A stretch of DNA of 64,000 nt. Source: Nocardioides salarius. GTDB taxonomy: Bacteria; Actinomycetota; Actinomycetes; Propionibacteriales; Nocardioidaceae. The notes under the pieces are model-generated. The model worked only from the letters and a program-made list of their open reading frames with translations. It had not been told where the DNA came from and searched no databases. The DNA is taken from contig NZ_JAFBBZ010000001.1 of the NCBI RefSeq assembly GCF_016907435.1, positions 2,976,001-3,040,000 of the forward strand. Reading direction: 5' to 3'. The position numbers and the translations under genes were made by a program. This document shows, piece by piece, positions 35,379 through 43,214 of the stretch; the stretch's first letter is position 1; each line of letters starts with the position of its first letter.

Positions 35379-36530
35379 TCAGAGTCCCAGGATCGTGCGG
35401 GCGATGATCTGGCGCTGGATCTCGTTGGACCCGCCGTAGATCGAGGCCTTGCGCAGGTTGAGGTACGTCGGCGTGGTGTGGTGCGTCCACTCCTCGAGCG
35501 CGCTGTCGGCACCCGCGCCGGAGGCGATGCTCGCGGGGCCCGCGAGGTCGACCATCAGCTCGCTGACCGCCTGCTGCAGCTCGGTGCCGCGCAGCTTGAG
35601 CACCGACGAGGCCGGGTGCGGCTCGCCGTCGGAGGAGTGGGCGACCACGCGCAGCGCGGTCAGCTCGAGGGCCAGCAGGTCGTTCTCGAGCTCGGCGATG
35701 CGCGCCGCGAGCAGCGGCTCGGAGGCCCGCTCGCCGGCCAGCGACTTGGCCCGGGCCAGGATGCGCTTGGTGGTGCCGACCGGCGCGACGCCGACCCGCT
35801 CGTTGCCGAGCAGGAACTTCGCGATCGTCCAGCCGCTGTTGAGCTCGCCGACCAGGTTGTCGGCCGGCACGCGCACGTCCTCGAACCAGACCTCGTTGAC
35901 CTCGTGGCCGCCGTCGATCAGCTCGATGGGGCGCACCGTCAGGCCGGGGCTGGTCATGTCGATGAGCAGCATCGAGATGCCGGCCTGCTTCTTGACGTCG
36001 GGGTCGGTGCGCACGAGCGTGAAGATCCAGTCGCCGTGCTGGCCGAGCGTGGTCCAGGTCTTCTGGCCGTTGACGATCCAGTCGTCGCCGTCCTTGACCG
36101 CGGTGGTGCGCAGGCTGGCGAGGTCGGAGCCGGCGTCGGGCTCGGAGAAGCCCTGGCTCCACCAGATGTCGAGGTTGGCGGTCTTGGGCAGGAACCGCTC
36201 CTTGATCTCCTGGCTGCCGAACTGGGCGATCACCGGGCCGATCATGCTGGCGTTGAAGGCCAGCGGCGTGGGCACACCGGCGCGCTGCATCTCCTCGTTC
36301 CAGATGTGGCGCTGCAGGTCGCTCCAGTCCTGGCCGCCCCACTCGGTGGGCCAGTGCGGCACGGCGAGCCCGGCCTTGTTGAGGGTCTGCTGGCTCTCGA
36401 CGATCTGCTCCTTGGTGAGCTCACGTCCCTCGATCACCGCGCGCCGGATGTCCTCGGACACCTCGGTGGTGAAGAAGGTGCGCATCTCCTCGCGGAACTT
36501 CTGGTCCTCGGCGGACAGGGCAAGCTGCAT
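35379..36530 (-). CDS. Acyl-CoA dehydrogenase family protein (FadE subunit)
   Basis: 383 residues from ATG 36530. The flavin motif FSEPDAGSDLASLRTTAV lies near residue 128. The C-terminus IYGGSNEIQRQIIARTILGL has Gly where the catalytic Glu of medium-chain enzymes stands, as in many heteromeric FadE subunits. It forms a probable pair with the following gene. Pairs of this type in mycobacteria process cholesterol side chains or other branched acyl-CoAs, but the substrate is not shown here. Confidence 0.9.
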   Translation of the reverse strand: MQLALSAEDQKFREEMRTFFTTEVSEDIRRAVIEGRELTKEQIVESQQTLNKAGLAVPHWPTEWGGQDWSDLQRHIWNEEMQRAGVPTPLAFNASMIGPVIAQFGSQEIKERFLPKTANLDIWWSQGFSEPDAGSDLASLRTTAVKDGDDWIVNGQKTWTTLGQHGDWIFTLVRTDPDVKKQAGISMLLIDMTSPGLTVRPIELIDGGHEVNEVWFEDVRVPADNLVGELNSGWTIAKFLLGNERVGVAPVGTTKRILARAKSLAGERASEPLLAARIAELENDLLALELTALRVVAHSSDGEPHPASSVLKLRGTELQQAVSELMVDLAGPASIASGAGADSALEEWTHHTTPTYLNLRKASIYGGSNEIQRQIIARTILGL

Positions 36531-36696
36531 CCGGGCCTCTCTCGGATCGGGTGGCGCCTCGTGGGACGAGGAGCGGTCGTGTCCATCATGGCCCCTGCGG
36601 GCAACGCGTGGTGCACCCGCACCGCTGCTGCCGTGCAGCCCGTGGCGGGCCGACCAGTCGGCGTTGTGGCCGGCGCCCAAAGACCCGTCCCGCGCC

Positions 36697-37344
36697 TCAC
36701 ACGTCGACCGCGACCTCCTCGCCGAGGCGGGCCCCGTGGCGCGGCTGGAGGTCGTCGCCCGACCAGAACCGGCCCGGGTCGTAGTAGTTGCTGGGCAGGT
36801 CGTCGGGCAGCAGCCCCATGGCGACGTACGCCGTGGCGACCACCTCGGCGCAGTAGGTCAGCTCGGCCGGTGCCGCGCGGCGTACGCGACCCCGGGCCCA
36901 GCGGCCCACGAGAGCGGCCGTGCTCGGGAAGGGGGTGCCGTCGAGGCGGGCGATGCTGCTCAGCAGCGCGTCCTCCATCGCCGGCGTGACCTCGGCCTCG
37001 AGCTGGCGCAGCCACGCCCGCTGCTCGTAGCGCCCCGTCCACTGGCCCACGGCCTCGCGCAGGTCGTGCAGCTGGACCCCGCGCTGGTGCTTGCCGCTCC
37101 ACACGTCGACCAGGCCCTTGCCCAGCTCGGCGTGCCACATCAGCGGCGGCAGGTCGTCGACGACCACGGCCATCCCGACGTGGTTGACCGGGGCGTTGGT
37201 CAGCACCCGGATCGCCTGGTCGGCGACCGAACGGCCGCGGAAGAGCCACAGGTCGCCGGTGCGGGTCAGCTCGACGGCCTCGTCGAGGCCGATCGGTCCC
37301 CCCGCGCGGTGCCGGCCCGGGCCGCGGTGTCGTGGGTGCTCCAT
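36697..37344 (-). CDS. Permuted NlpC/P60-like (YiiX/YebB-type) cysteine hydrolase-like protein
   Basis: About 215 residues from ATG 37344; a longer open frame upstream runs across the divergent gene and is ignored. The segment VNHVGMAVVV has a His and LTYCAEVVATAY a Cys, in the circularly permuted order His before Cys of YiiX/G6R papain-like enzymes. GDLWLFRGRSVADQAIRV precedes them. No signal peptide is seen. Family members act on peptides or lipid-linked acyl groups, and the substrate here is unknown. Confidence 0.75.
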   Translation of the reverse strand: MEHPRHRGPGRHRAGGPIGLDEAVELTRTGDLWLFRGRSVADQAIRVLTNAPVNHVGMAVVVDDLPPLMWHAELGKGLVDVWSGKHQRGVQLHDLREAVGQWTGRYEQRAWLRQLEAEVTPAMEDALLSSIARLDGTPFPSTAALVGRWARGRVRRAAPAELTYCAEVVATAYVAMGLLPDDLPSNYYDPGRFWSGDDLQPRHGARLGEEVAVDV

Positions 37345-37362
37345 GGTGGGAGAGTCTGGGGC

Positions 37363-37545
37363 ATGAGGGCGAGCAGGGTGTGGAAGGTGCTGGGCGTGGC
37401 CGGGCTGGCCGGGGTGGCCGCGACCGGGGCGGTGGTCGCCCGCGACCAGCGGCGGCGGGCGCGGTTGAGCCCCGACGAGGTGCGGGCCCGCCTGCACCAG
37501 CGGGTCGCCGAGGCCTCTTCGCAGGAGCCCCGTCAGGTCGACTGA
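37363..37545 (+). CDS. Small single-pass membrane protein
   Basis: 60 residues (MRASRVWKVLGVAGLAGVAATG...). One hydrophobic segment (about residues 9-25) is followed by RDQRRRARLSPDEVRARLHQ, a charged cytosolic tail that looks helical. The ATG is only 18 bases from the divergent start of the YiiX-like gene, so the promoters must overlap or the transcripts be leaderless. Typical of small actinobacterial membrane proteins; function unknown. Confidence 0.6.
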   Translation: MRASRVWKVLGVAGLAGVAATGAVVARDQRRRARLSPDEVRARLHQRVAEASSQEPRQVD

Positions 37546-37571
37546 TCCCTCAAGCGCCTCGACGTCGGTCG

Positions 37572-37616
37572 ACGTTGGTTGAGGAGGTTGCGCAGCAACC
37601 GTCTCGAAACCACCGT
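37572..37616 (+). repeat. Left 45-bp inverted repeat flanking the GIY-YIG gene
   Basis: A type-C arm, beginning ACGTTGGTTGAGGAGGTTG and ending CGAAACCACCGT, with an internal hairpin GGTTGC-GCA-GCAACC. Its exact reverse complement stands at 37987-38031. The two arms enclose the GIY-YIG gene and nothing else. The same arm occurs singly, inverted, in the composite elements at 50.9-51.2 kb. Confidence 0.9.
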
Positions 37617-37676
37617 CGTCCACAGGCGCCGCGTCGTCCTGCGTACGACGCCGCCGGCCCGGGCAGGAGCCCCGGC

Positions 37677-37982
37677 ATGCCCTACACCTACATGGTCCAG
37701 TGCTCCGATGGCCGCTACTACGTCGGAAGCACCTGGGACCTCGATCGTCGCCTCGCCGAGCACAACGCCGGGACCGGCGCCGAGTTCACCAGGCGACGCA
37801 GGCCCGTCCGTCTGGTCTGGAACGCGCAGTTCGACTCCATCGCCGACGCCTTCGCCTACGAGAAGCGCATCCAGGGGTGGCGCCGCGAGAAGCGCGAGGC
37901 GCTCGTCCGAGGGGACTTCGCGGCGTTGCCCGAGCTGGCGAGCCGGAGCTGGTGGGCGCAGCAGCAGCGCAGGGGCACGTGA
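37677..37982 (+). CDS. GIY-YIG family nuclease
   Basis: 101 residues from ATG 37677 with CAGGAG upstream. YTYMVQCSDGRYYVGSTWDL carries the GIY-YIG core (here YMV-YVG); the conserved Arg is in DRRLAEHN, and the Glu in YEKRIQGWRR. This is the UPF0213/YhbQ size class of stand-alone domains. Small GIY-YIG proteins can be DNA repair nucleases or homing-type nucleases. The gene is flanked at close range by perfect 45-bp inverted repeats. Confidence 0.93.
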   Translation: MPYTYMVQCSDGRYYVGSTWDLDRRLAEHNAGTGAEFTRRRRPVRLVWNAQFDSIADAFAYEKRIQGWRREKREALVRGDFAALPELASRSWWAQQQRRGT

Positions 37983-37986
37983 CGTC

Positions 37987-38031
37987 ACGGTGGTTTCGAG
38001 ACGGTTGCTGCGCAACCTCCTCAACCAACGT
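37987..38031 (-). repeat. Right 45-bp inverted repeat flanking the GIY-YIG gene
   Basis: The perfect reverse complement of 37572-37616, starting five bases after the GIY-YIG stop. The outer end (CCAACGT) runs directly into three 33-bp tandem units. Together with the left arm it delimits a 460-bp segment. Confidence 0.9.
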
Positions 38032-38129
38032 GGGGCGTTGCTGCGCAACCTCCTCAATCGACGTGGGGCGTTGCTGCGCAACCTCCTCAACCAACGTGGG
38101 GCGTTGCTGCGCAACCTCCTCAACCGACG
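38031..38129. repeat. Three tandem 33-bp repeats derived from the right arm
   Basis: Units 38031-38063, 38064-38096 and 38097-38129 differ by one or two bases. Each is TGGGGCGTT followed by the inner half of the type-C arm (GCTGCGCAACCTCCTCAA). They lie between the GIY-YIG gene and the convergent DUF1501 gene. There are no spacers, so this is not a CRISPR array. Confidence 0.92.
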
Positions 38130-38135
38130 TGGGGC

Positions 38136-39434
38136 TCACTGGCCGAGCATCGCCCCGACGCGCTGGCGCTGGAAGCCGGGGAACACGACGGCGGGGGAGG
38201 CGGGGGTGCGGGCGGCGACGACCTCGGCGAGCACGGAGCGGTAGTCGGTGGTGACGGGCACGTCGGCGTCGAGGCCGGAGCCCAGCGGCGTCCAGGAGCC
38301 GTGGTAGCCGCCGCGCACCCCGGCGCCGGCCAGGAGCATCACGGTGCCCCAGCCGTGGTCGAGGCCGTGGTTGGCGTTCTCGGCGACCCGGCGCCCGAAC
38401 TCCGAGACCGTCACCAGCGTGACCCGCTCGGCGACCGGGCCCAGGTCGGCGAAGAAGGCGGCGATGCCGCGGGCCAGGGAGTCGCCCTCGCGGCGCATCC
38501 GGCCCCAGGCCAGGGTGCCGAGGTCGGTGTGCATGTCCCAGTCGCCGTGGTCGACAGTGACCAGCGAGACGCCGACGTCGCCGCGCAGCGTGCGTGAGAC
38601 CGAGGCCAGGGCCCGGCCCAGGTCGTCGTCGGGGTACGCCGCGCTCCGGTCGGCCTGCGCGCGTGCCGGCTCGAGGTCGCCCACCGCCTGCATGGCCGAG
38701 CGGAAGGACCGGCCCATCGGGGTCGGCGACTTCTTCCACATCCGCTCCAGCGAGCGCACCCGGGTGCCGTGGGGGTCCCACTGGTCGTCGCCGGCGATGC
38801 CGGTCTTGTCCAGGGAGCGGAAGCCCATCACCGGCTCGGGGCCGAAGAGCGAGGTGGGCACCTCGGCCCGCCCCGCCGCAAGGCCCTGCAGCGGGGACGA
38901 CCCGGGCAGCTCGCCGAGCAGCCGGTTGAGCCAGCCGACGCGCTCGGTGGAGCCCGGCGCGGCGTCCTCGACGGCCTCCATCGCCGCGAAGTGCGACCGG
39001 TTGACCACCGGCAGGCCGGTGCCGTGCACCGTGGCCAGCCGCCCCGAGCGCCACAGCGGCAGCAGCGGCTCGAGCGAGGGGTGCAGGCCGAAGAAGCCGT
39101 CGGGCACCAGCAGCTTCTCGGCCGGTACGGCGATCCGGGGGCGCGCCGCGTAGTAGGCCGGGTCGCCGTGGGGCACGACGAGGGAGAGCCCGTCGGCCGC
39201 CCCCCGCAGGGACAGCACGACCAGCACCGAGCCGGCGCCGGCCGTCGACGTCGCCGCCGCGGTGGGCGCGCCCGCGGCGGCCGGGCCGGCGGCGCTGACC
39301 ACGGCGGAGCCGACGCTCCAGGTCAGCCCGGCGGCGCCGAGACCGCGCAGCAGGCCGCGCCGCGACAGGGCGGCGTACTCGGGGCAGCCGCAGGGGGAGG
39401 GGCTGCCGGGGGTGATGAGCTCGGGGGTGCTCAC
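38136..39434 (-). CDS. DUF1501 domain-containing secreted protein (Tat signal)
   Basis: 432 residues from GTG 39434. A Tat-type signal, ALSRRGLLRGLGAAGLTW, is near residue 24. The DUF1501 domain then runs to the end (VLVVLSLRGAADGLSLVVPH, VSEFGRRVAENANHGLDHGW, and a Ser/Asp/His arrangement of the alkaline-phosphatase-like sulfatase superfamily). It follows the DUF1800 gene by nine bases, as these two families do in many genomes. The biochemical activity is not established. Confidence 0.9.
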   Translation of the reverse strand: MSTPELITPGSPSPCGCPEYAALSRRGLLRGLGAAGLTWSVGSAVVSAAGPAAAGAPTAAATSTAGAGSVLVVLSLRGAADGLSLVVPHGDPAYYAARPRIAVPAEKLLVPDGFFGLHPSLEPLLPLWRSGRLATVHGTGLPVVNRSHFAAMEAVEDAAPGSTERVGWLNRLLGELPGSSPLQGLAAGRAEVPTSLFGPEPVMGFRSLDKTGIAGDDQWDPHGTRVRSLERMWKKSPTPMGRSFRSAMQAVGDLEPARAQADRSAAYPDDDLGRALASVSRTLRGDVGVSLVTVDHGDWDMHTDLGTLAWGRMRREGDSLARGIAAFFADLGPVAERVTLVTVSEFGRRVAENANHGLDHGWGTVMLLAGAGVRGGYHGSWTPLGSGLDADVPVTTDYRSVLAEVVAARTPASPAVVFPGFQRQRVGAMLGQ

Positions 39435-39442
39435 GGGGGACC

Positions 39443-40903
39443 TCAGCGGTGGTAGTGGTGTGGATGGTCGAGCAGCACGCCCAGCAGCCGGTTGAACTGC
39501 CAGGCGATCAGCCGGTGGTCGCGGGTGATCCGCTCGCCGGGGCGGGCCTCGACCGCCTCGCAGGCCGCGCGGAGCAGCTGCCGGCTGGAGCGGCGCCCGT
39601 GCACGGCGCGGGAGAGGTGGTCGACGAGGTCGCGGAACTCGATGGGCAGCTCGGGGGTCCACTGCTGGGGGGACTGCCAGGTGACGCCCTTCTTGGGCCA
39701 CCAGCCGCCGGCCAGCGACCAGTGCACGTCCATCGAGGCCAGGGCCCGGCTGGGCGAGGCCCACGGGTCGCCGTGCAGGGGCGGGCCGTCGGGGCGCGGC
39801 CAGGCAGCGGGGCGCATCCCGACGGCGTCGCTCTGCCACAGCACGGCGTTGGCGGCGTGGTCGCCACCCTTCGGGGCCACCACCCGGGCGCCGAGCGCGC
39901 GGTAGGAGGCCACGACGTCCTCGGCGGGGTCGCGCAGCTTCTGGCCCTTGGCCTGGCGGAACTCCTGGGTGCGCACGAGTGCGCGCAGCACCGGCACCAC
40001 CGCGGTGTCGTGCGCGAGGTAGACCTCGGCCAGCTCGTCGACGACCTGCTCGGAGGGGGTGTCGCTGATGAACTTGACCGCCAGCTTGCGCGCGATGCGT
40101 CGCGCGGTGGCGGGGTGCCGGGCCAGGTGGCGCAGGTAGCGGCGGGTCAGGGCGCGACCGTCGGGGTCGGCGTTGGCGTCGCGGAAGTCGCCGACCGCGA
40201 CCGGGCCGGTCCAGTGGTCCTTCTGCGAGTAGGAGGCCTCCCAGGTGCGCCACAGGTCGACGCGCCAGCCGGTGAGGATGCGCGCCGAGGCCTTGACGTC
40301 GTCCTCGGTGTACGCGCCGACGCCGACGGTGTGCAGCTCGAGCAGCTCGCGGCCCAGGTTCTCGTTGGGGTGCGCCTTCGTCGAGGTGGCGTTGTCGAGG
40401 AAGATCAGCATCGCCGGGTGGGTGATCGCCTCGACGAGCAGCTCGTCGAAGCGCCCGAGGGCGTGGCGACGCACGACGTCGCCGTACGACGAGCGCCACA
40501 CGCCCTGGGCGTCGCCGTTGGCCGGGACGTGCAGGTGGGACTCCCAGAAGTCGGTCATCACCTCGTGCACCTGGTGGCTCGAGGTCATCCGGCGCACCAG
40601 CAGGCGCCGGGCGTAGTCGGCCATCACCTCCCAGGTGCCGCGCCCGCCGTCGACCTGGCGCTTCCAGATGGTGGCGGCGTCGAGGTGCAGGTCGGGCCAC
40701 CAGTCGCACAGCCGGGCGTCGGCGGCGGCGTCGTAGGGACGGTCGAGCTGGGCGTCGAACCAGGCGAGCCCGCCACCGGCGCGCTTGACCGAGCTGACGA
40801 GCTCGGGGGTCAGCCCGTAGGAGAAGCGCAGCGCCAGGTGCCGGGCACCGCCCCCGAGGGTGGGGGTGCTCCGGTAGCGACCGGGTGCGTACGGCGACGG
40901 CAC
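39443..40903 (-). CDS. DUF1800 domain-containing protein
   Basis: 486 residues from GTG 40903. DUF1800 features are HLALRFSYGLTPELVSSVKR near the N-terminus, the NENLGRELLELHTVGVGAYT block (residues about 175-195) and the C-terminal KFISDTPSEQVVDELAEVYL. No clear signal peptide is present. Its gene is first of a two-gene operon with the DUF1501 protein. Function of the pair is unknown; their ubiquity in secreting bacteria suggests an extracellular or envelope role. Confidence 0.9.
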   Translation of the reverse strand: MPSPYAPGRYRSTPTLGGGARHLALRFSYGLTPELVSSVKRAGGGLAWFDAQLDRPYDAAADARLCDWWPDLHLDAATIWKRQVDGGRGTWEVMADYARRLLVRRMTSSHQVHEVMTDFWESHLHVPANGDAQGVWRSSYGDVVRRHALGRFDELLVEAITHPAMLIFLDNATSTKAHPNENLGRELLELHTVGVGAYTEDDVKASARILTGWRVDLWRTWEASYSQKDHWTGPVAVGDFRDANADPDGRALTRRYLRHLARHPATARRIARKLAVKFISDTPSEQVVDELAEVYLAHDTAVVPVLRALVRTQEFRQAKGQKLRDPAEDVVASYRALGARVVAPKGGDHAANAVLWQSDAVGMRPAAWPRPDGPPLHGDPWASPSRALASMDVHWSLAGGWWPKKGVTWQSPQQWTPELPIEFRDLVDHLSRAVHGRRSSRQLLRAACEAVEARPGERITRDHRLIAWQFNRLLGVLLDHPHHYHR

Positions 40904-41144
40904 GGGCGGGCCTCTTCTCGGCGGGGGTGAGGGGACGGCGGGGCGTCGCCGGGGGACGACGCGGGTCCACTCTGGGGTGCCGGACGTCGTCTCGGCAGGT
41001 CTGCGGGCCCGATCCGGCCGCTCGTCGCCGAGATCTGGCCGACCGGTGCGCGGCATGGCCCGAACGGACTACGTCGGTCGCAGCCGAGGGTCGGTAGGGT
41101 CGGCCCACCCGTCCTGATCCCACCCCGACCTCTGGAGGCCACCC

Positions 41145-41660
41145 GTGTCCGAGCAGAACCCCTTCCCGCCTCCTCCGCCGCCCTCGGGCGAGCCGGTGGC
41201 GGGCCACCAGCCGCCGCAGGCCTACGGCAACGCGCCGCAGGCCTACGGCAACGCGCCGCAGGCCTACGGCCAGGCCCAGGTCGCTGGACAGGGGCCGGGC
41301 CCGGTGGGCGAGGTGCGCAGCACCGGCGTGGCGATGCTGCTCTTCGTGGTCACCTTCGGCATCTACGGGTGGTACTGGTGGTTCAAGGTGCACGAGGAGA
41401 TGAAGCGCCACACCGGTCAGGGCATCGGTGGCGTGGTCGCCCTGGTGCTGGCGATCTTCGTCGGCATCGTGATGCCCTACCTGACCTCCGCCGAGGTCGG
41501 CACGATGCAGGAGCGGGCCGGGCGCCGGCGCACGGTGAGCGGCGCGACCGGGCTCTGGTACTTCCCGGGCATGTTCATCCTCGTCGGCCCGATCATCTGG
41601 TTCGTCAAGACCAACGGCGCGATCAACGACTACTGGCAGTCGCTGGGCGCTCGCGGCTGA
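41145..41660 (+). CDS. DUF4234 domain-containing membrane protein
   Basis: 171 residues from GTG 41145 with a GGAGG site. The N-terminal 60 residues are Pro/Gln/Ala/Tyr-rich, with QAYGNAP repeated two and a half times, encoded by a 21-base tandem DNA repeat (41217-41258 plus a partial). The rest has several membrane segments of DUF4234 (LLFVVTFGIYGWYWWFKVHE). Its last 38 bases overlap the 3' end of the convergent EthD-like gene. The number of QAYGNAP units could vary. Confidence 0.85.
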   Translation: MSEQNPFPPPPPPSGEPVAGHQPPQAYGNAPQAYGNAPQAYGQAQVAGQGPGPVGEVRSTGVAMLLFVVTFGIYGWYWWFKVHEEMKRHTGQGIGGVVALVLAIFVGIVMPYLTSAEVGTMQERAGRRRTVSGATGLWYFPGMFILVGPIIWFVKTNGAINDYWQSLGARG

Positions 41661-42372
41661 GCCCCGGGGGGTCCGCGAGGTCCCACAGGTGCCGGCTGCT
41701 CGGCACCAGGTCGAGGTCGCGGTCGGCGCCGATGCGGGCCACGCTGGTCATCAGCTGCTCGAGGCGCCGACCGAGCTCGGCGTCGTCGCCGCCGCTGCCG
41801 TAGAACGCGTGCACGTCGTGCGCGGCGGCCGCGGGGAACAGCTCCTCGACCAGCGCCTCGACGCGCTCGTCGGCCGGGTCCGGCGCGCCGAGCGGGGCGG
41901 TGCAGATGTTCTGCACGTAGCCGGAGGTGGCCTGGGTGCGGATCGCCACGCCGGTGTGCTCCACCAGCCACCGGTGCAGCCAGGTCTCCCGGTCGAGCTC
42001 GGCGGGACGACGCAGCACCGCCACGTTGGCCAGCTCCTCGGCCTGGGTGCCGTCGTAGCGCTCGGCGGGGTCGAGGCGGCGTCGTTCGTCGACCACCCAG
42101 CCCGAGGCCGCCCCGACCGCGGCGGTGACGAGCGCGCTCACGCCGGCCGGGTCGCGGGCCGGGTCGACCCAGACGCTGAGCACCGCGCTCACCGGGGCCG
42201 AGGTGGCCAGCCGCAGCGCCGGTGCGACGTGCTCGTCGTCGACGTTGAGCTGCACCCGCAGCGCACCGGCGTCGGCCAGCCCCGCGCGCAGCCCGGCCGA
42301 GCCCAGCGGCGCCGGGTCGGCGCGCACCACGAACATGGTCTTGGTCGTGCCGGGCGGCAGCCAGGTGGTCAT
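41623..42372 (-). CDS. Hypothetical protein, EthD-like
   Basis: 249 residues from ATG 42372. The sequence has a possible ferredoxin-like EthD arrangement (RDPAGVSALVTAAVGAASGW, then RRPAELDRETWLHRWLVEHT near the middle) with NICTAPLGAPDPADERVEAL. I cannot assign a catalytic role. Its last 13 codons overlap the convergent DUF4234 gene by 38 bases. Confidence 0.65.
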   Translation of the reverse strand: MTTWLPPGTTKTMFVVRADPAPLGSAGLRAGLADAGALRVQLNVDDEHVAPALRLATSAPVSAVLSVWVDPARDPAGVSALVTAAVGAASGWVVDERRRLDPAERYDGTQAEELANVAVLRRPAELDRETWLHRWLVEHTGVAIRTQATSGYVQNICTAPLGAPDPADERVEALVEELFPAAAAHDVHAFYGSGGDDAELGRRLEQLMTSVARIGADRDLDLVPSSRHLWDLADPPGLSRERPATASSR

Positions 42373-42398
42373 GCCCGCGAGCCTAGAGGGGCGGCTCG

Positions 42399-43190
42399 TC
42401 AGGCGCCGGGGAGTGCGTGCACGAGCCCGCGCACCAGGTCGTACGTCGCCCGGTCGGCCGCCGCGACCAGGCCCGCGGGGGCGGGGTCCTGGGGACGGTA
42501 GGGCCCGCCCTCGAAGGTCCCCAGCACACCACCGGCCTCGCTGAGCAGCAGCGACCCGGGCGCGTGGTCCCACGGCTTGGTCTTGCGGTAGAGCGCGTAG
42601 TCTGCGCCGGCGTCGCCGCCCTCGACCACGCGCGGGTAGTCGACGCCGCAGCAGACCCAGGTCAGCTCCAGTGCGTCGAGCGTGCCCAGCGCCCGTCCGA
42701 TCCAGCCGCGGCGCGAGGTCACGCCGCGCAGCCGCTCACCGACCGGTGGCCGGGTGATCCGCTGCCCGTCGCGCCAGGCGCCCCGCCCGCGCTCGGCGAC
42801 GTACGCCGTGCGGTGCTGGGGCTGCCAGATCCAGCTGCGCTCGACCTCGCCGCCGCGCAGCTCGGCGATCATCATCGCGTGGTCGGGGGAGCCCTTGACG
42901 AAGTTCTTGGTGCCGTCGACCGGGTCGATGGTGAACGCGTGGTCGGCGTCGGCGAAGCGGGCGAGCACGGAGTCGTCGTCCTCGGCGGCCTCCTCGCCCA
43001 GGACGACCGCGCCCGGGTAGGCGTCCTGGAGCACCTCGGTGAGCCGGACCTCGGCCTCGCGGTCGGCGACGGTGACGAGGTCACCGGGGTTCTTCTCCTC
43101 GACCTCGGCGTCGCCGAGGCTGCGGAAGCGGGGCTCGACGACCTCCTCGCCCACGGTCCGGAGCAGGGTCAGCACGTCGGATGTCTGCAC
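42399..43190 (-). CDS. hisN: Inositol monophosphatase family protein (histidinol-phosphatase HisN-like)
   Basis: 263 residues. The metal-binding motifs are GEEAAEDDD (near residue 65), DPVDGTKNFVKGSP (near residue 89) and KPWDHAPGSLLLSEAGG near residue 209, the complete IMPase superfamily signature. In Actinobacteria the HisN branch dephosphorylates histidinol phosphate, while others act on inositol phosphate, fructose-1,6-bisphosphate or PAP. HisN is the best guess. It stands alone. Confidence 0.85.
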   Translation of the reverse strand: MQTSDVLTLLRTVGEEVVEPRFRSLGDAEVEEKNPGDLVTVADREAEVRLTEVLQDAYPGAVVLGEEAAEDDDSVLARFADADHAFTIDPVDGTKNFVKGSPDHAMMIAELRGGEVERSWIWQPQHRTAYVAERGRGAWRDGQRITRPPVGERLRGVTSRRGWIGRALGTLDALELTWVCCGVDYPRVVEGGDAGADYALYRKTKPWDHAPGSLLLSEAGGVLGTFEGGPYRPQDPAPAGLVAAADRATYDLVRGLVHALPGA

Positions 43191-43214
43191 GTGCTGACCG
43201 TACCCAGGTCGGGC

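Noticed and set aside
37533..38123. Frame encoding repeats of the type RRLRSNAPRW opposite the GIY-YIG gene
   Set aside because: The peptide repeats are only the 33-bp DNA repeats read in one frame.
38031..38129. Possible CRISPR array
   Set aside because: Units are contiguous with no unique spacers and no cas genes are near.
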